DNA of 8,737 nucleotides from Pyramidobacter sp. (GTDB lineage: Bacteria > Synergistota > Synergistia > Synergistales > Dethiosulfovibrionaceae): contig JAEEUD010000062.1 of assembly GCA_016286835.1 (NCBI GenBank), positions 1 through 8,737 on the forward strand, written 5' to 3'. The notes below the pieces were generated by a model. That model was not told where the DNA came from, searched no databases, and saw only the letters and a list, made by a program, of their open reading frames with translations. Within the stretch, counting starts at the first letter, position 1; every line of letters begins with the position of its first letter. Positions 1 through 5,768 of the stretch are shown one piece after another. Made by a program: the position numbers and the translations under genes.

Positions 1-229
1 AGCCGATGCTGTTGAGGATGCCCGAAGGCGTTTCCCACACGCGCGTGCCTGGATTGCCGAGGCAGGGATCTTTTGTGATGGCCTTGGAGCAGATCGCGCC
101 GACGTGGCCGGCGAGATCGTCCTGCCACATGCCGTCTTCATATGCCCACGTTCCCGAGGCGATGACGACGGGCACGCGCAGGTCCACGCCGCCGACGGTG
201 GAGCGCAAAGTCTCAGAGATGCAGCTCAT
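1..229 (-). CDS. pyrD: Dihydroorotate dehydrogenase, class 1B catalytic subunit (N-terminal part, cut by window edge)
   Basis: This is the FMN-containing subunit that interconverts dihydroorotate and orotate, the fourth step of UMP synthesis. In class 1B enzymes it works in the cytoplasm as a complex with PyrK, which passes electrons to NAD. Only the first 76 codons are in the window; the rest lies beyond position 1. The visible part shows the family's N-terminal landmarks in order: VVIASGTW (residues 21-28), SKAIT (48-52, with the flavin-proximal lysine K49), and GNP followed by ETPSGILNSIG (66-76). The catalytic residue, a cysteine in class 1B, lies outside the window. The ATG at 229 sits 9 bases after GGAGG and overlaps the end of pyrK by 17 bases, indicating translational coupling. 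The family call is secure. The class 1B call rests on the adjacent pyrK. Confidence 0.93.
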   Translation of the reverse strand, partial: MSCISETLRSTVGGVDLRVPVVIASGTWAYEDGMWQDDLAGHVGAICSKAITKDPCLGNPGTRVWETPSGILNSIG

Positions 230-983
230 CCCACTTCACCTCCCTGGCCTGGAAGACGGGGCCGTCGATGCACACCCGACGCCGTCCCGTCACGGTATCG
301 ACGACGCAGCCGTAGCAGCCGCCGTAGCCGCAGCCCATGCGTTTTTCCAGGCTTACCTGGATGTCGTCGCACGTCTGTCCGTACTTCTGATAGAGAGCTT
401 TCATCATCGGATTGGGGCCGCAGCAGACGAGCGAAACGCCGCTGAGGTCCTCGCCTTCCAGTCCGGCGATGGAAAAGCCCTTGCGGCCGATCGAGCCGTC
501 GTCGCTGTACAGCGTCATCTCCGGCGCGCGCTTCTGCACCCACTTGGCAAACGGCGCCCAGCTGGCGTTGCCGACGCCGAGGAAGAGCTTTTCAAAGCCG
601 CCGATCTTCCCGCGCAGGAACAGCAGCGGCGCGATGCCCAGCGTTCCGGCGACGGCCCAGACGCGGCCGTGCCTGAACTCTTTGAAATTTCCGCCTACGG
701 GGCCGCGAACGGAAAAACTCTGTCCGACATCGCCGCCGGCGATGAGATCGGTGCCGGCGCCGACGACGCGAAACAGCGTCTCGAACGTTCCTTTTGCGGC
801 GTCGGCCGCAAGTACGCCGAGCGGGCGGCGCAGCAGCGGCGCTGTTCCGCGGGCCGGCTTGATGAGCACGAAGTTGCCCGGCTGCGCGGCCTCGGCGATC
901 GGCGCACACTCGAACGTCATGTGCCAGATGCCGGGCGACACTTCCTCCTTTGCGGCGAGGCGTGAATCATGATCTCGGATCAC
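213..983 (-). CDS. pyrK: Dihydroorotate dehydrogenase electron transfer subunit
   Basis: PyrK is the FAD and [2Fe-2S] subunit that links the PyrD FMN centre to NAD(H) in class 1B dihydroorotate dehydrogenase. With the chosen start it has 256 residues, the usual length. Visible parts in order: a ferredoxin-reductase-like FAD domain with RRPLG (52-56), an NAD-binding segment GTLGIAP (113-119), GPNPMM (189-194), and a C-terminal iron-sulfur motif with cysteines C218, C223, C226 and C238 (C-x4-C-x2-C-x11-C) followed by DGPVF. I chose the GTG at 983 because AAGGGGG sits 7 bases ahead and the protein then starts at the expected place. An in-frame ATG at 1067 would add 28 low-complexity residues and has no ribosome binding site. 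It overlaps pyrD. A terminator separates it from pyrC, so it probably has its own promoter. Confidence 0.93.
   Translation of the reverse strand: MIRDHDSRLAAKEEVSPGIWHMTFECAPIAEAAQPGNFVLIKPARGTAPLLRRPLGVLAADAAKGTFETLFRVVGAGTDLIAGGDVGQSFSVRGPVGGNFKEFRHGRVWAVAGTLGIAPLLFLRGKIGGFEKLFLGVGNASWAPFAKWVQKRAPEMTLYSDDGSIGRKGFSIAGLEGEDLSGVSLVCCGPNPMMKALYQKYGQTCDDIQVSLEKRMGCGYGGCYGCVVDTVTGRRRVCIDGPVFQAREVKWDELHL
239..243 (-). promoter_or_regulatory. Ribosome binding site of pyrD, inside pyrK
   Basis: GGAGG lies 9 bases before the ATG at 229, within the last codons of pyrK. It fixes the pyrD start and shows that the 17-base overlap between the two genes is real. Confidence 0.8.
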
Positions 984-990
984 TCGGATT

Positions 991-997
991 CCCCCTT
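991..997 (-). promoter_or_regulatory. Ribosome binding site that decides the GTG start of pyrK
   Basis: AAGGGGG lies 7 bases upstream of the GTG at 983. No comparable site precedes the in-frame ATG at 1067, so the GTG is the better start. Confidence 0.7.
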
Positions 998-1048
998 GTG
1001 AAGAACTGCTGATGCTGATTTTCAGTAAAACGGCGGTGTTTTTTGCCG

Positions 1049-1083
1049 CGACGGCGCGATCATGCATTTGAATCGCGCCATCG
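1049..1083 (-). promoter_or_regulatory. Stem-loop in the pyrK leader
   Basis: Positions 1072-1083 and 1049-1060 form a 12-base-pair stem in RNA (one G-U pair, the rest Watson-Crick) with an 11-base loop. It lies about 66 bases upstream of the pyrK GTG and is not followed by a T-run, so it is not a classical terminator. It could be a leader structure for pyrimidine-responsive control or an operator-like palindrome. I do not see the conserved PyrR-binding loop sequence. Confidence 0.45.
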
Positions 1084-1111
1084 TATGATCCGGCCGCGAG
1101 CCGGAACGGAC

Positions 1112-1152
1112 AAAAAAATCCGCCGCGGTTTTGTATATTTTACCGCGGCGGA
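1112..1152 (-). terminator. Rho-independent terminator of pyrC
   Basis: In the minus-strand RNA, TCCGCCGCGGT (1152-1142) pairs perfectly with ACCGCGGCGGA (1129-1119) around a 12-base A/T-rich loop. Seven T residues (1118-1112) follow at once. The hairpin starts 24 bases after the pyrC stop codon. The plus strand has no T-run after the hairpin, so termination is directed only at pyrC. Confidence 0.9.
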
Positions 1153-1165
1153 CGATTTTAAACAA
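1137..1165 (-). promoter_or_regulatory. Candidate sigma-70-type promoter for pyrKD, overlapping the pyrC terminator
   Basis: TTGTTT (1165-1160) and TAAAAT (1142-1137) are separated by exactly 17 bases. The -10 box falls at the edge of the terminator loop and the spacer covers the 5' arm. Initiation near 1130 would give a leader of about 147 bases and would leave out the 5' arm, so the new transcript could not form the terminator. The match is good but based on pattern alone. Confidence 0.5.
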
Positions 1166-1176
1166 CCGATTGCAAA

Positions 1177-2457
1177 TTAACGTTTATCGCAGACGACGCG
1201 TCCGCCAAGCACGGTCATGAGGACCTGGCCCCTGAGCGTGCGGCCGTTCCACGGACAGTTGCGCGCCTTTGACCTGAACTTGCTGGCGTCGACCAGCCAT
1301 TCGCGCTCCGGGTCGAAAAGCACGAGATCGGCGGCGCTGCCCGGCGTGAGCGCGACCTTCGGCAGGTTGAAGATACGGCGCGGCGCGGCGCTCATGCGGT
1401 CGATCAGGTCGATCAGCGGGAAGCTCTCGCGGTGATACAGCCAGTCGAGGCACGTCGCCAGCGCCGTCTCCAGGCCGATGATGCCGTTCGGGGCGCCGGC
1501 CATGCCCTTGGCCTTTTCCTCCGGCGTGTGCGGCGCGTGGTCGGTGGCGATCACGTCGAGCAGGCCGCTCTTGACGGCCTCGCGGATGGCCTCGGCGTCG
1601 TCGGGCGTGCGCAGCGGCGGGCTCATCTTGGCGTTGGCCCCGCATTCAAGCACGGCCGATTCGTCGAGGAACATGTGGTGCGGCATCCCCTCGGCGGTGA
1701 CGCGCACGCCGCGGGCCTTGGCGGCGGCGATGATCTCCGTGCCGCGGCGGGTGCTGACGTGCTGCGCATGGACGTGCGCGCCCGTCTTCTCGGCGAAGAA
1801 CAGATCGCGCATGAGGATCAGCTCCTCGGCCAGTGCCGGCGTGCCGACGAGGCCGAGCTTTTTCGAGATATCGCCGCGGTTCATCGAACGGTCGCCCTCA
1901 AAGCCCGGGGCTTCGCAATGGACGCTCACGGGCAGACCGACGGGTACGGACTTTTCCATGGCCTCGTAAAACAGCGCGCCGTTGGCCACGGTAAGGCCGT
2001 CGTCGGTGAGACAGACCGCTCCGGCCGCCTTGAGCGCGGCGAAGTCGGTCAGTTCTTTTCCGGCCAGGCCCTTTGTGACCGCGCCGGCGGGGTAGATGCG
2101 GCAGTCCATCGTCGCGTTGCGCTTGATGCAGCTGCGGATCGCCTCGGGCGAATCGACGGCGGGCGACGTGTTGGCCATCGTCACGACGGCCGTGAAGCCG
2201 CCGGCAGCCGCAGCCGCGCAGCCTGTCTCCAGCGTTTCCTTGTGCGTCTGACCCGGATCGCGGAAATGCACGTGCAGATCGCACAGACCGGGAGCCAGCA
2301 CTGCACCGTTGCAGTCGACCGTTTCCGCGCCGTCCACGGCCGGCAGATTCGGTCCGACGGCTGAGACGACGCCGTTTTCGACGAGCAGGTCGCCTTTGGC
2401 GTCCATCTTCTGCGTCGGGTCGATCAGGCGGGCGTTTTTAAAAAGAAGAGCGTTCAT
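1177..2457 (-). CDS. pyrC: Dihydroorotase (type I)
   Basis: PyrC is the zinc enzyme that interconverts N-carbamoyl-L-aspartate and L-dihydroorotate, the third step of UMP synthesis. At 426 residues it matches the usual length of the long (type I) bacterial form. The amidohydrolase metal-site residues are all visible: H62 and H64 in HVHFRDPG (62-69), D153 in TDDG (151-154), H180 in VSVHCE, H233 in AQHVS, and D306 in ATDHAPH (304-310). The substrate-loop segment NAKMSPPLR (275-283) and the C-terminal CPWNGRTLRG (401-410), typical of dihydroorotases rather than dihydropyrimidinases, are also present. The ATG at 2457 follows GGAG by about 9 bases. It is followed by its own terminator. I found no convincing promoter directly upstream, so it may be transcribed from within the repeat-bearing gap or by read-through from the hydrolase gene. 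Confidence 0.95.
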   Translation of the reverse strand: MNALLFKNARLIDPTQKMDAKGDLLVENGVVSAVGPNLPAVDGAETVDCNGAVLAPGLCDLHVHFRDPGQTHKETLETGCAAAAAGGFTAVVTMANTSPAVDSPEAIRSCIKRNATMDCRIYPAGAVTKGLAGKELTDFAALKAAGAVCLTDDGLTVANGALFYEAMEKSVPVGLPVSVHCEAPGFEGDRSMNRGDISKKLGLVGTPALAEELILMRDLFFAEKTGAHVHAQHVSTRRGTEIIAAAKARGVRVTAEGMPHHMFLDESAVLECGANAKMSPPLRTPDDAEAIREAVKSGLLDVIATDHAPHTPEEKAKGMAGAPNGIIGLETALATCLDWLYHRESFPLIDLIDRMSAAPRRIFNLPKVALTPGSAADLVLFDPEREWLVDASKFRSKARNCPWNGRTLRGQVLMTVLGGRVVCDKR

Positions 2458-2510
2458 CTTCAGTCACTCCTTGCGATGTCAATAAAGGGAAAGATTTAAT
2501 TCAAAGCTGA

Positions 2511-2542
2511 CACAAAGACCCGAAGACACGAAGGCACAAAGA
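2511..2542 (+). repeat. Octamer tandem repeat CACRAAGA, left block
   Basis: Four consecutive 8-base units read CACAAAGA, CCCGAAGA, CACGAAGG and CACAAAGA. The block lies in the gap between pyrC and the hydrolase gene and faces an inverted block at 2620-2643. It does not code for anything I can recognise. Similar CACGAAGA-type intergenic repeats occur, from memory, in unrelated bacterial genomes without a settled function. Confidence 0.75.
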
Positions 2543-2619
2543 AAAAGTCAGAGATCATGAAAAACAAACCGCGGACCAAAAAAGAAAATACGGATGAGTT
2601 GTTTTCTCAGCTTTGTTCG

Positions 2620-2643
2620 TCTTTGTGTCTTTGAGTCTTCGTG
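2620..2643 (-). repeat. Octamer tandem repeat CACRAAGA, right block in opposite orientation
   Basis: On the minus strand three consecutive units read CACGAAGA, CTCAAAGA and CACAAAGA. Positions 2522-2541 and the reverse complement of 2621-2640 agree at 17 of 20 bases, so the two blocks form an imperfect inverted repeat with about 77 bases between the block edges. In RNA they could pair into a long stem just after the hydrolase stop codon. Confidence 0.75.
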
Positions 2644-2673
2644 TCGGGCTTGAATTTGCTTTTGACGTTTGCT

Positions 2674-3900
2674 TTATGCGACGATCTCGCTCACGGCGTG
2701 CAGCAGCACGTCATAGCCGGGGCGGACGCGTTCCCAGTCGATCGTTTCGGCGGGGCTGTGGCTGACGCCGTCCTTGCACGGCACGAAGATCAGCGCCGAG
2801 GGGATCAGCGTGGCCATGTACATCGCGTCGTGTCCGGCGCCGCTGGGCATACGGCGGTACTTCACGCCGAGAGCTTTGCAGGCGCGCTCGACGCGGCGGG
2901 CCAGCAGGCCGTCCATTGCCACTGGCTTGTCGGCGGAGTAGAGCGTGAAGCCGCACTTCACGCCCCGCTCGGTGCAGACTTTTTTCACCTTTTCCATCAC
3001 GTCGTCGTAGGCACGCGTGATGCTCTTATCGACGATGCCGCGAATGTCCACTTTCAGCGTCACTCGCCCGGGGACCACGTTCATCGCCCCGGGGCGGCAC
3101 TCGCACACGCCGACGGTGGCGACGGTGCCGAATTCGCTCTCGGCGCGTCCGGCGCGTTCGACGGCGAGGATGATCTCGGCCGCCGCCGTGAGCGCGTCAT
3201 GGCGCAGGTTCATCGGGCACGCGCCGCTGTGCGCCTGCTCGCCCTGGATGTCGAGCATGAAGCGAGTCGGCGCGGCGATGGCCTCGACGATGCCGACGTC
3301 TTCGTTGTTCCAGTCAAGAACGGGCCCCTGCTCGATGTGCAGCTCAAAATACGAGTGATACGACGCCGGCGCGAGCACGTCGCGGTTCAGGAATTCCGGC
3401 TGGCCGCCGAAATCGCGCAGCGCTTTCAGCAGCGTGACGCCGTTTTTGTCCTTGAAGCGCAGCGTGTCCATCGTCGTCAGGTTGCCCGTGGCCGCCTTGC
3501 TGCCGATCGTCGCCAGCGAAAAGCGGCTGGACTCTTCCGACGTGAAGACGACGACGGAAAGCGAACGCGCCGGACGCGGATTTTTAGCGAGAATGTCGCG
3601 CACGACGCCGAGTCCGGCGCAGACGCCGAGCACGCCGTCGTAGTCGCCGCCCTCGGGCACGGAGTCAAGATGCGAGCCGATGACCACGCCCGGCTGATCC
3701 GTCGTGCCCGGATAGGTGCCCCAGATGTTGCAGCAGGCGTCCGTTCGCACGGTCATGCCGAGCGATCCCATCTCGGCCGTAATGATCGCGCGGGCTTCGC
3801 GGTCGGATTCGGTCAGTGCCAGACGGGACACGCCGCGTTCGGCACGGCCGGTTTTGGCGACCGCTTCGACCAGTTCGCGCGTTTTTTCAAAGCCGTTCAT
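2674..3900 (-). CDS. M20-family amidohydrolase of the N-carbamoyl-L-amino acid hydrolase / allantoate amidohydrolase group
   Basis: This is a cytosolic two-metal hydrolase that cleaves the carbamoyl (ureido) group from N-carbamoyl amino acids or related ureido acids, releasing ammonia and CO2. Its 408 residues match the family. Visible motifs: GSHLDS (75-80, metal ligand H77), GGDYDG (84-89, bridging D88), TSEESSRF (120-127, catalytic and ligand E122/E123), ELHIEQGPVLD (186-196, H188), the dimerisation-domain motif GEQAHSG (220-226), MNVVPGRV (273-280), SGAGHDAM (353-360), and DGVSHSPAE (377-385, final ligand H381). Metal-ligand roles are by family analogy. It starts 6 bases after dctM stops, with GGAAAG as a modest binding site inside dctM, so it is probably co-transcribed and coupled. 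This points to the TRAP system importing its substrate. Hydantoinase-linked carbamoylase, beta-ureidopropionase, allantoate amidohydrolase and ureidosuccinase cannot be separated by eye. Confidence 0.88.
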   Translation of the reverse strand: MNGFEKTRELVEAVAKTGRAERGVSRLALTESDREARAIITAEMGSLGMTVRTDACCNIWGTYPGTTDQPGVVIGSHLDSVPEGGDYDGVLGVCAGLGVVRDILAKNPRPARSLSVVVFTSEESSRFSLATIGSKAATGNLTTMDTLRFKDKNGVTLLKALRDFGGQPEFLNRDVLAPASYHSYFELHIEQGPVLDWNNEDVGIVEAIAAPTRFMLDIQGEQAHSGACPMNLRHDALTAAAEIILAVERAGRAESEFGTVATVGVCECRPGAMNVVPGRVTLKVDIRGIVDKSITRAYDDVMEKVKKVCTERGVKCGFTLYSADKPVAMDGLLARRVERACKALGVKYRRMPSGAGHDAMYMATLIPSALIFVPCKDGVSHSPAETIDWERVRPGYDVLLHAVSEIVA

Positions 3901-3906
3901 GAGACG

Positions 3907-5187
3907 CTACTTTCCGTACACGAGCGCCGGCAGGAACGTGGAGATGGGCGGCACGTACGAGATCACGAGCAGGCCGATGATCGAGACGAGGATGAACGTC
4001 ATCACGGCGCGGATCAGCCGCGACATCGGCAGTCCGGTCACGCCCGCGGCGACGAACAGGTTCAGTCCGAACGGCGGCGTGAAGTTTCCGAGCGCCAAGT
4101 TGGAGACCATGATGATGCCGAGATGCAGCGGGTCGATGCCCATCTGCACGGCGATCGGATAGAACAGCGGCGCGAGGATGACGATCGCGGCGATGCCCTC
4201 CATGAACATGCCGATGATCAGCAGGATGACGTTGACCATCATGATGAACGCCCACGGCGTCCTGAAATTGGCGATGATTGCCTCTGTCACCATCTGCGGG
4301 ATGCGGGCCACCGTCAGGAACCAGGCGAAGCTCGTGGCCGCGGCGACGAGGATCATCACCTGGGCGCAGGTCACGGCCGAGCGCAGACACACGTCAAAGA
4401 GCTTGGCCCACGTGATCTCGCGGTAGACGCAGACGCCCACGAACAGCGCGTAGACAGCTGAGATGCCGGCCGCCTCGGTGGGCGTGAATACGCCAAGGTA
4501 AATGCCGCCGAGGATGATAACGGGCACCATCAGCGACCAGCCGGCCTCGAGCGTGTTGCGCCCGATCTCGGCCCACGTGGACGGGGCCGAAACTCTTACC
4601 TCGTGACGGCGGGAGAAGAACCAGATGTAGACCACCGTTGCCAGACCGTAGACGATGCCGGCCGAGATGCCCGACATGAATAGGGCTCCGACCGACACGC
4701 CGGTCGCCGCCGCATACATGATCAGCGTCAGGCTGGGCGGGATGATCAGCGCCACCGACCCCGACGACGTGATCAGACCGGCGGAGAAGCCTTCGGGATA
4801 GCCGCTTTCGATCAGTTCGGGATAGAGCACGCGCCCCATCGCCACGACCGTTGCCGGAGACGAGCCGCAGAGCGCGCCGAAGATCATGCACGTGACCTGC
4901 GTCGTGTAGGCCAGTCCGCCCTTGCGCGCGCCGACGAGACTGCGCGTCCACTTGAGGATGCGCCGCGACAGTCCGCCGGTGTCCATCAGGTTGGCGGCGA
5001 AGATGAAAAACGGCATCGACATCAGCGAGAACTTGTCGAGCCCGCCGAACATGCGCTGCGCCAGCACCATCGGATCGAGCTGCGTGAAGCAGAGCATCGA
5101 GGCCAGCACGGCCAGCGCCAGCGCCACGAAGATCGGCACGCTGCCGAGCAGCATGACCAGCAGCAGGCACATCAGAAAGACGGTCAT
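3907..5187 (-). CDS. dctM: TRAP transporter large membrane subunit
   Basis: DctM is the 12-helix-type ion-coupled permease of a tripartite ATP-independent periplasmic transporter. It moves small organic acids delivered by DctP across the inner membrane. With the start at 5187 it has 426 residues, the family norm, and is almost wholly hydrophobic. Hallmarks include GSVPIFVALALAV near the N-terminus, GSSPATVVAMGRVLYPEL in the first half with the following GFSAGLITSSGSVALIIPPS, and GNFTPPFGLNLFVA toward the C-terminus. I chose the ATG at 5187 because AAGGAGG lies about 10 bases upstream inside dctQ and the next residues (MTVFLMCLLLVMLLG) begin the first helix. An upstream in-frame extension to 5277 overlaps dctQ and is polar. 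The gap to dctQ is 2 bases and to the hydrolase 6 bases, giving one tight operon. Confidence 0.95.
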   Translation of the reverse strand: MTVFLMCLLLVMLLGSVPIFVALALAVLASMLCFTQLDPMVLAQRMFGGLDKFSLMSMPFFIFAANLMDTGGLSRRILKWTRSLVGARKGGLAYTTQVTCMIFGALCGSSPATVVAMGRVLYPELIESGYPEGFSAGLITSSGSVALIIPPSLTLIMYAAATGVSVGALFMSGISAGIVYGLATVVYIWFFSRRHEVRVSAPSTWAEIGRNTLEAGWSLMVPVIILGGIYLGVFTPTEAAGISAVYALFVGVCVYREITWAKLFDVCLRSAVTCAQVMILVAAATSFAWFLTVARIPQMVTEAIIANFRTPWAFIMMVNVILLIIGMFMEGIAAIVILAPLFYPIAVQMGIDPLHLGIIMVSNLALGNFTPPFGLNLFVAAGVTGLPMSRLIRAVMTFILVSIIGLLVISYVPPISTFLPALVYGK

Positions 5188-5189
5188 GC

Positions 5190-5648
5190 TCAGTTCGCCT
5201 CCTTCGCAAACGCCGCGATCACAAAATGCAGCACCATCAGCGCCGAACCGAGCGGCATGGCCAGGTAAGGGATCCACATTGGCACGCCCATCGCCGGCGA
5301 AGTCTGTTCCATCTCGATCGTGAACTCGACCAGCTGCCAGCTGTACACGATCAGCGCGCCGCAGAATCCGGCCGCGATCAGGTAGACCGCGCGCGTCAGC
5401 AGATTGGCGACGGACCTGGGCAGCAGCGTCAGCAGAAAGTCCATGCGGATGTGCGCCGAATGACGCACGCAGACGCTGCCGCCGATGAACGTGATCCAGA
5501 TCATCAGATAGCGGATCATCTCTTCCGCCCAGCTCGTGCTGGCGCTGAACACATAGCGCAGCACCACGTTGACGAACAGGATGAGCGTCGTCAGCAGCAG
5601 CGACACCGCGCAGAACACGTCCTCGATCTTGTTGAGGATCTTGAGCAT
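5190..5648 (-). CDS. dctQ: TRAP transporter small membrane subunit
   Basis: DctQ is the four-helix inner-membrane partner of DctM in TRAP transporters. At 152 residues it is typical. Four hydrophobic segments are visible at about 12-32, 47-64, 83-105 and 125-146. The family-typical run NVVLRYVFSASTSWAEEMIRY is split over the first loop (residues 27-47), and HIRMDFL begins the central amphipathic region. The ATG at 5648 follows GAGAGGAG by about 10 bases. It is followed almost without gap by dctM and preceded by a 120-base gap that holds a terminator-like hairpin, so it may be expressed less than dctP. Confidence 0.93.
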   Translation of the reverse strand: MLKILNKIEDVFCAVSLLLTTLILFVNVVLRYVFSASTSWAEEMIRYLMIWITFIGGSVCVRHSAHIRMDFLLTLLPRSVANLLTRAVYLIAAGFCGALIVYSWQLVEFTIEMEQTSPAMGVPMWIPYLAMPLGSALMVLHFVIAAFAKEAN

Positions 5649-5717
5649 ACGTTACGAACTCCTCTCAATACTCGCCCGCGACACAAGCCGATCGCAGGGT
5701 CCCGCAAAAATCATTTC

Positions 5718-5756
5718 AAAAAAGGGGCGCACGCCGTTTGTCGGAGCCGCCCCTTT
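5718..5756 (-). terminator. Terminator-like hairpin between dctP and dctQ
   Basis: In minus-strand RNA, AAAGGGGCG (5756-5748) pairs perfectly with CGCCCCTTT (5729-5721), enclosing an 18-base loop, and the T-run continues to 5718 (six T). It begins 12 bases after the dctP stop. Such intercistronic hairpins commonly let a binding-protein gene be expressed above its membrane partners, by partial termination or by protecting the 3' end. Confidence 0.8.
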
Positions 5757-5768
5757 CCTTTTACTCTT

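Noticed and set aside
6..965. A 319-codon open frame on the plus strand opposite pyrK and pyrD.
   Set aside because: PyrK and PyrD motifs are unambiguous on the minus strand; the plus-strand frame is a compositional shadow.
1022..1063. A 13-codon minus-strand leader frame (MIAPSRQKTPPFY) upstream of pyrK that might be an attenuation leader peptide.
   Set aside because: It has no ribosome binding site, no run of regulatory codons, and no terminator/antiterminator pair follows it.
984..1067. Extending PyrK to the in-frame ATG at 1067.
   Set aside because: The extra 28 residues are low-complexity, have no ribosome binding site and are not part of the PyrK fold; the GTG at 983 has AAGGGGG at good spacing.
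2458..2520. A promoter for pyrC just upstream of its start (TTGACA at 2481-2476, TTAAAT and TTTATT nearby).
   Set aside because: The TTGACA is too close to the ATG to serve as a -35, and neither candidate -10 has a -35 at 16-18 bases.
2575..2615. A weak A/T hairpin with a T-run on the minus strand as terminator of the hydrolase gene.
   Set aside because: The stem is only six A/T-dominated pairs with a 13-base loop, so it is too unstable to call.
2511..2643. The CACRAAGA repeats as a CRISPR array.
   Set aside because: The units are 8 bases, directly adjacent without spacers, and the two blocks are inverted; no cas genes are present.
2641..4461. A 606-codon open frame on the plus strand.
   Set aside because: It is antisense to the M20 hydrolase and dctM genes, which have complete family motifs. 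Its product is rich in His, Arg, Ala, Asp and Gly and shows no domain. This is typical of GC-rich shadow frames.
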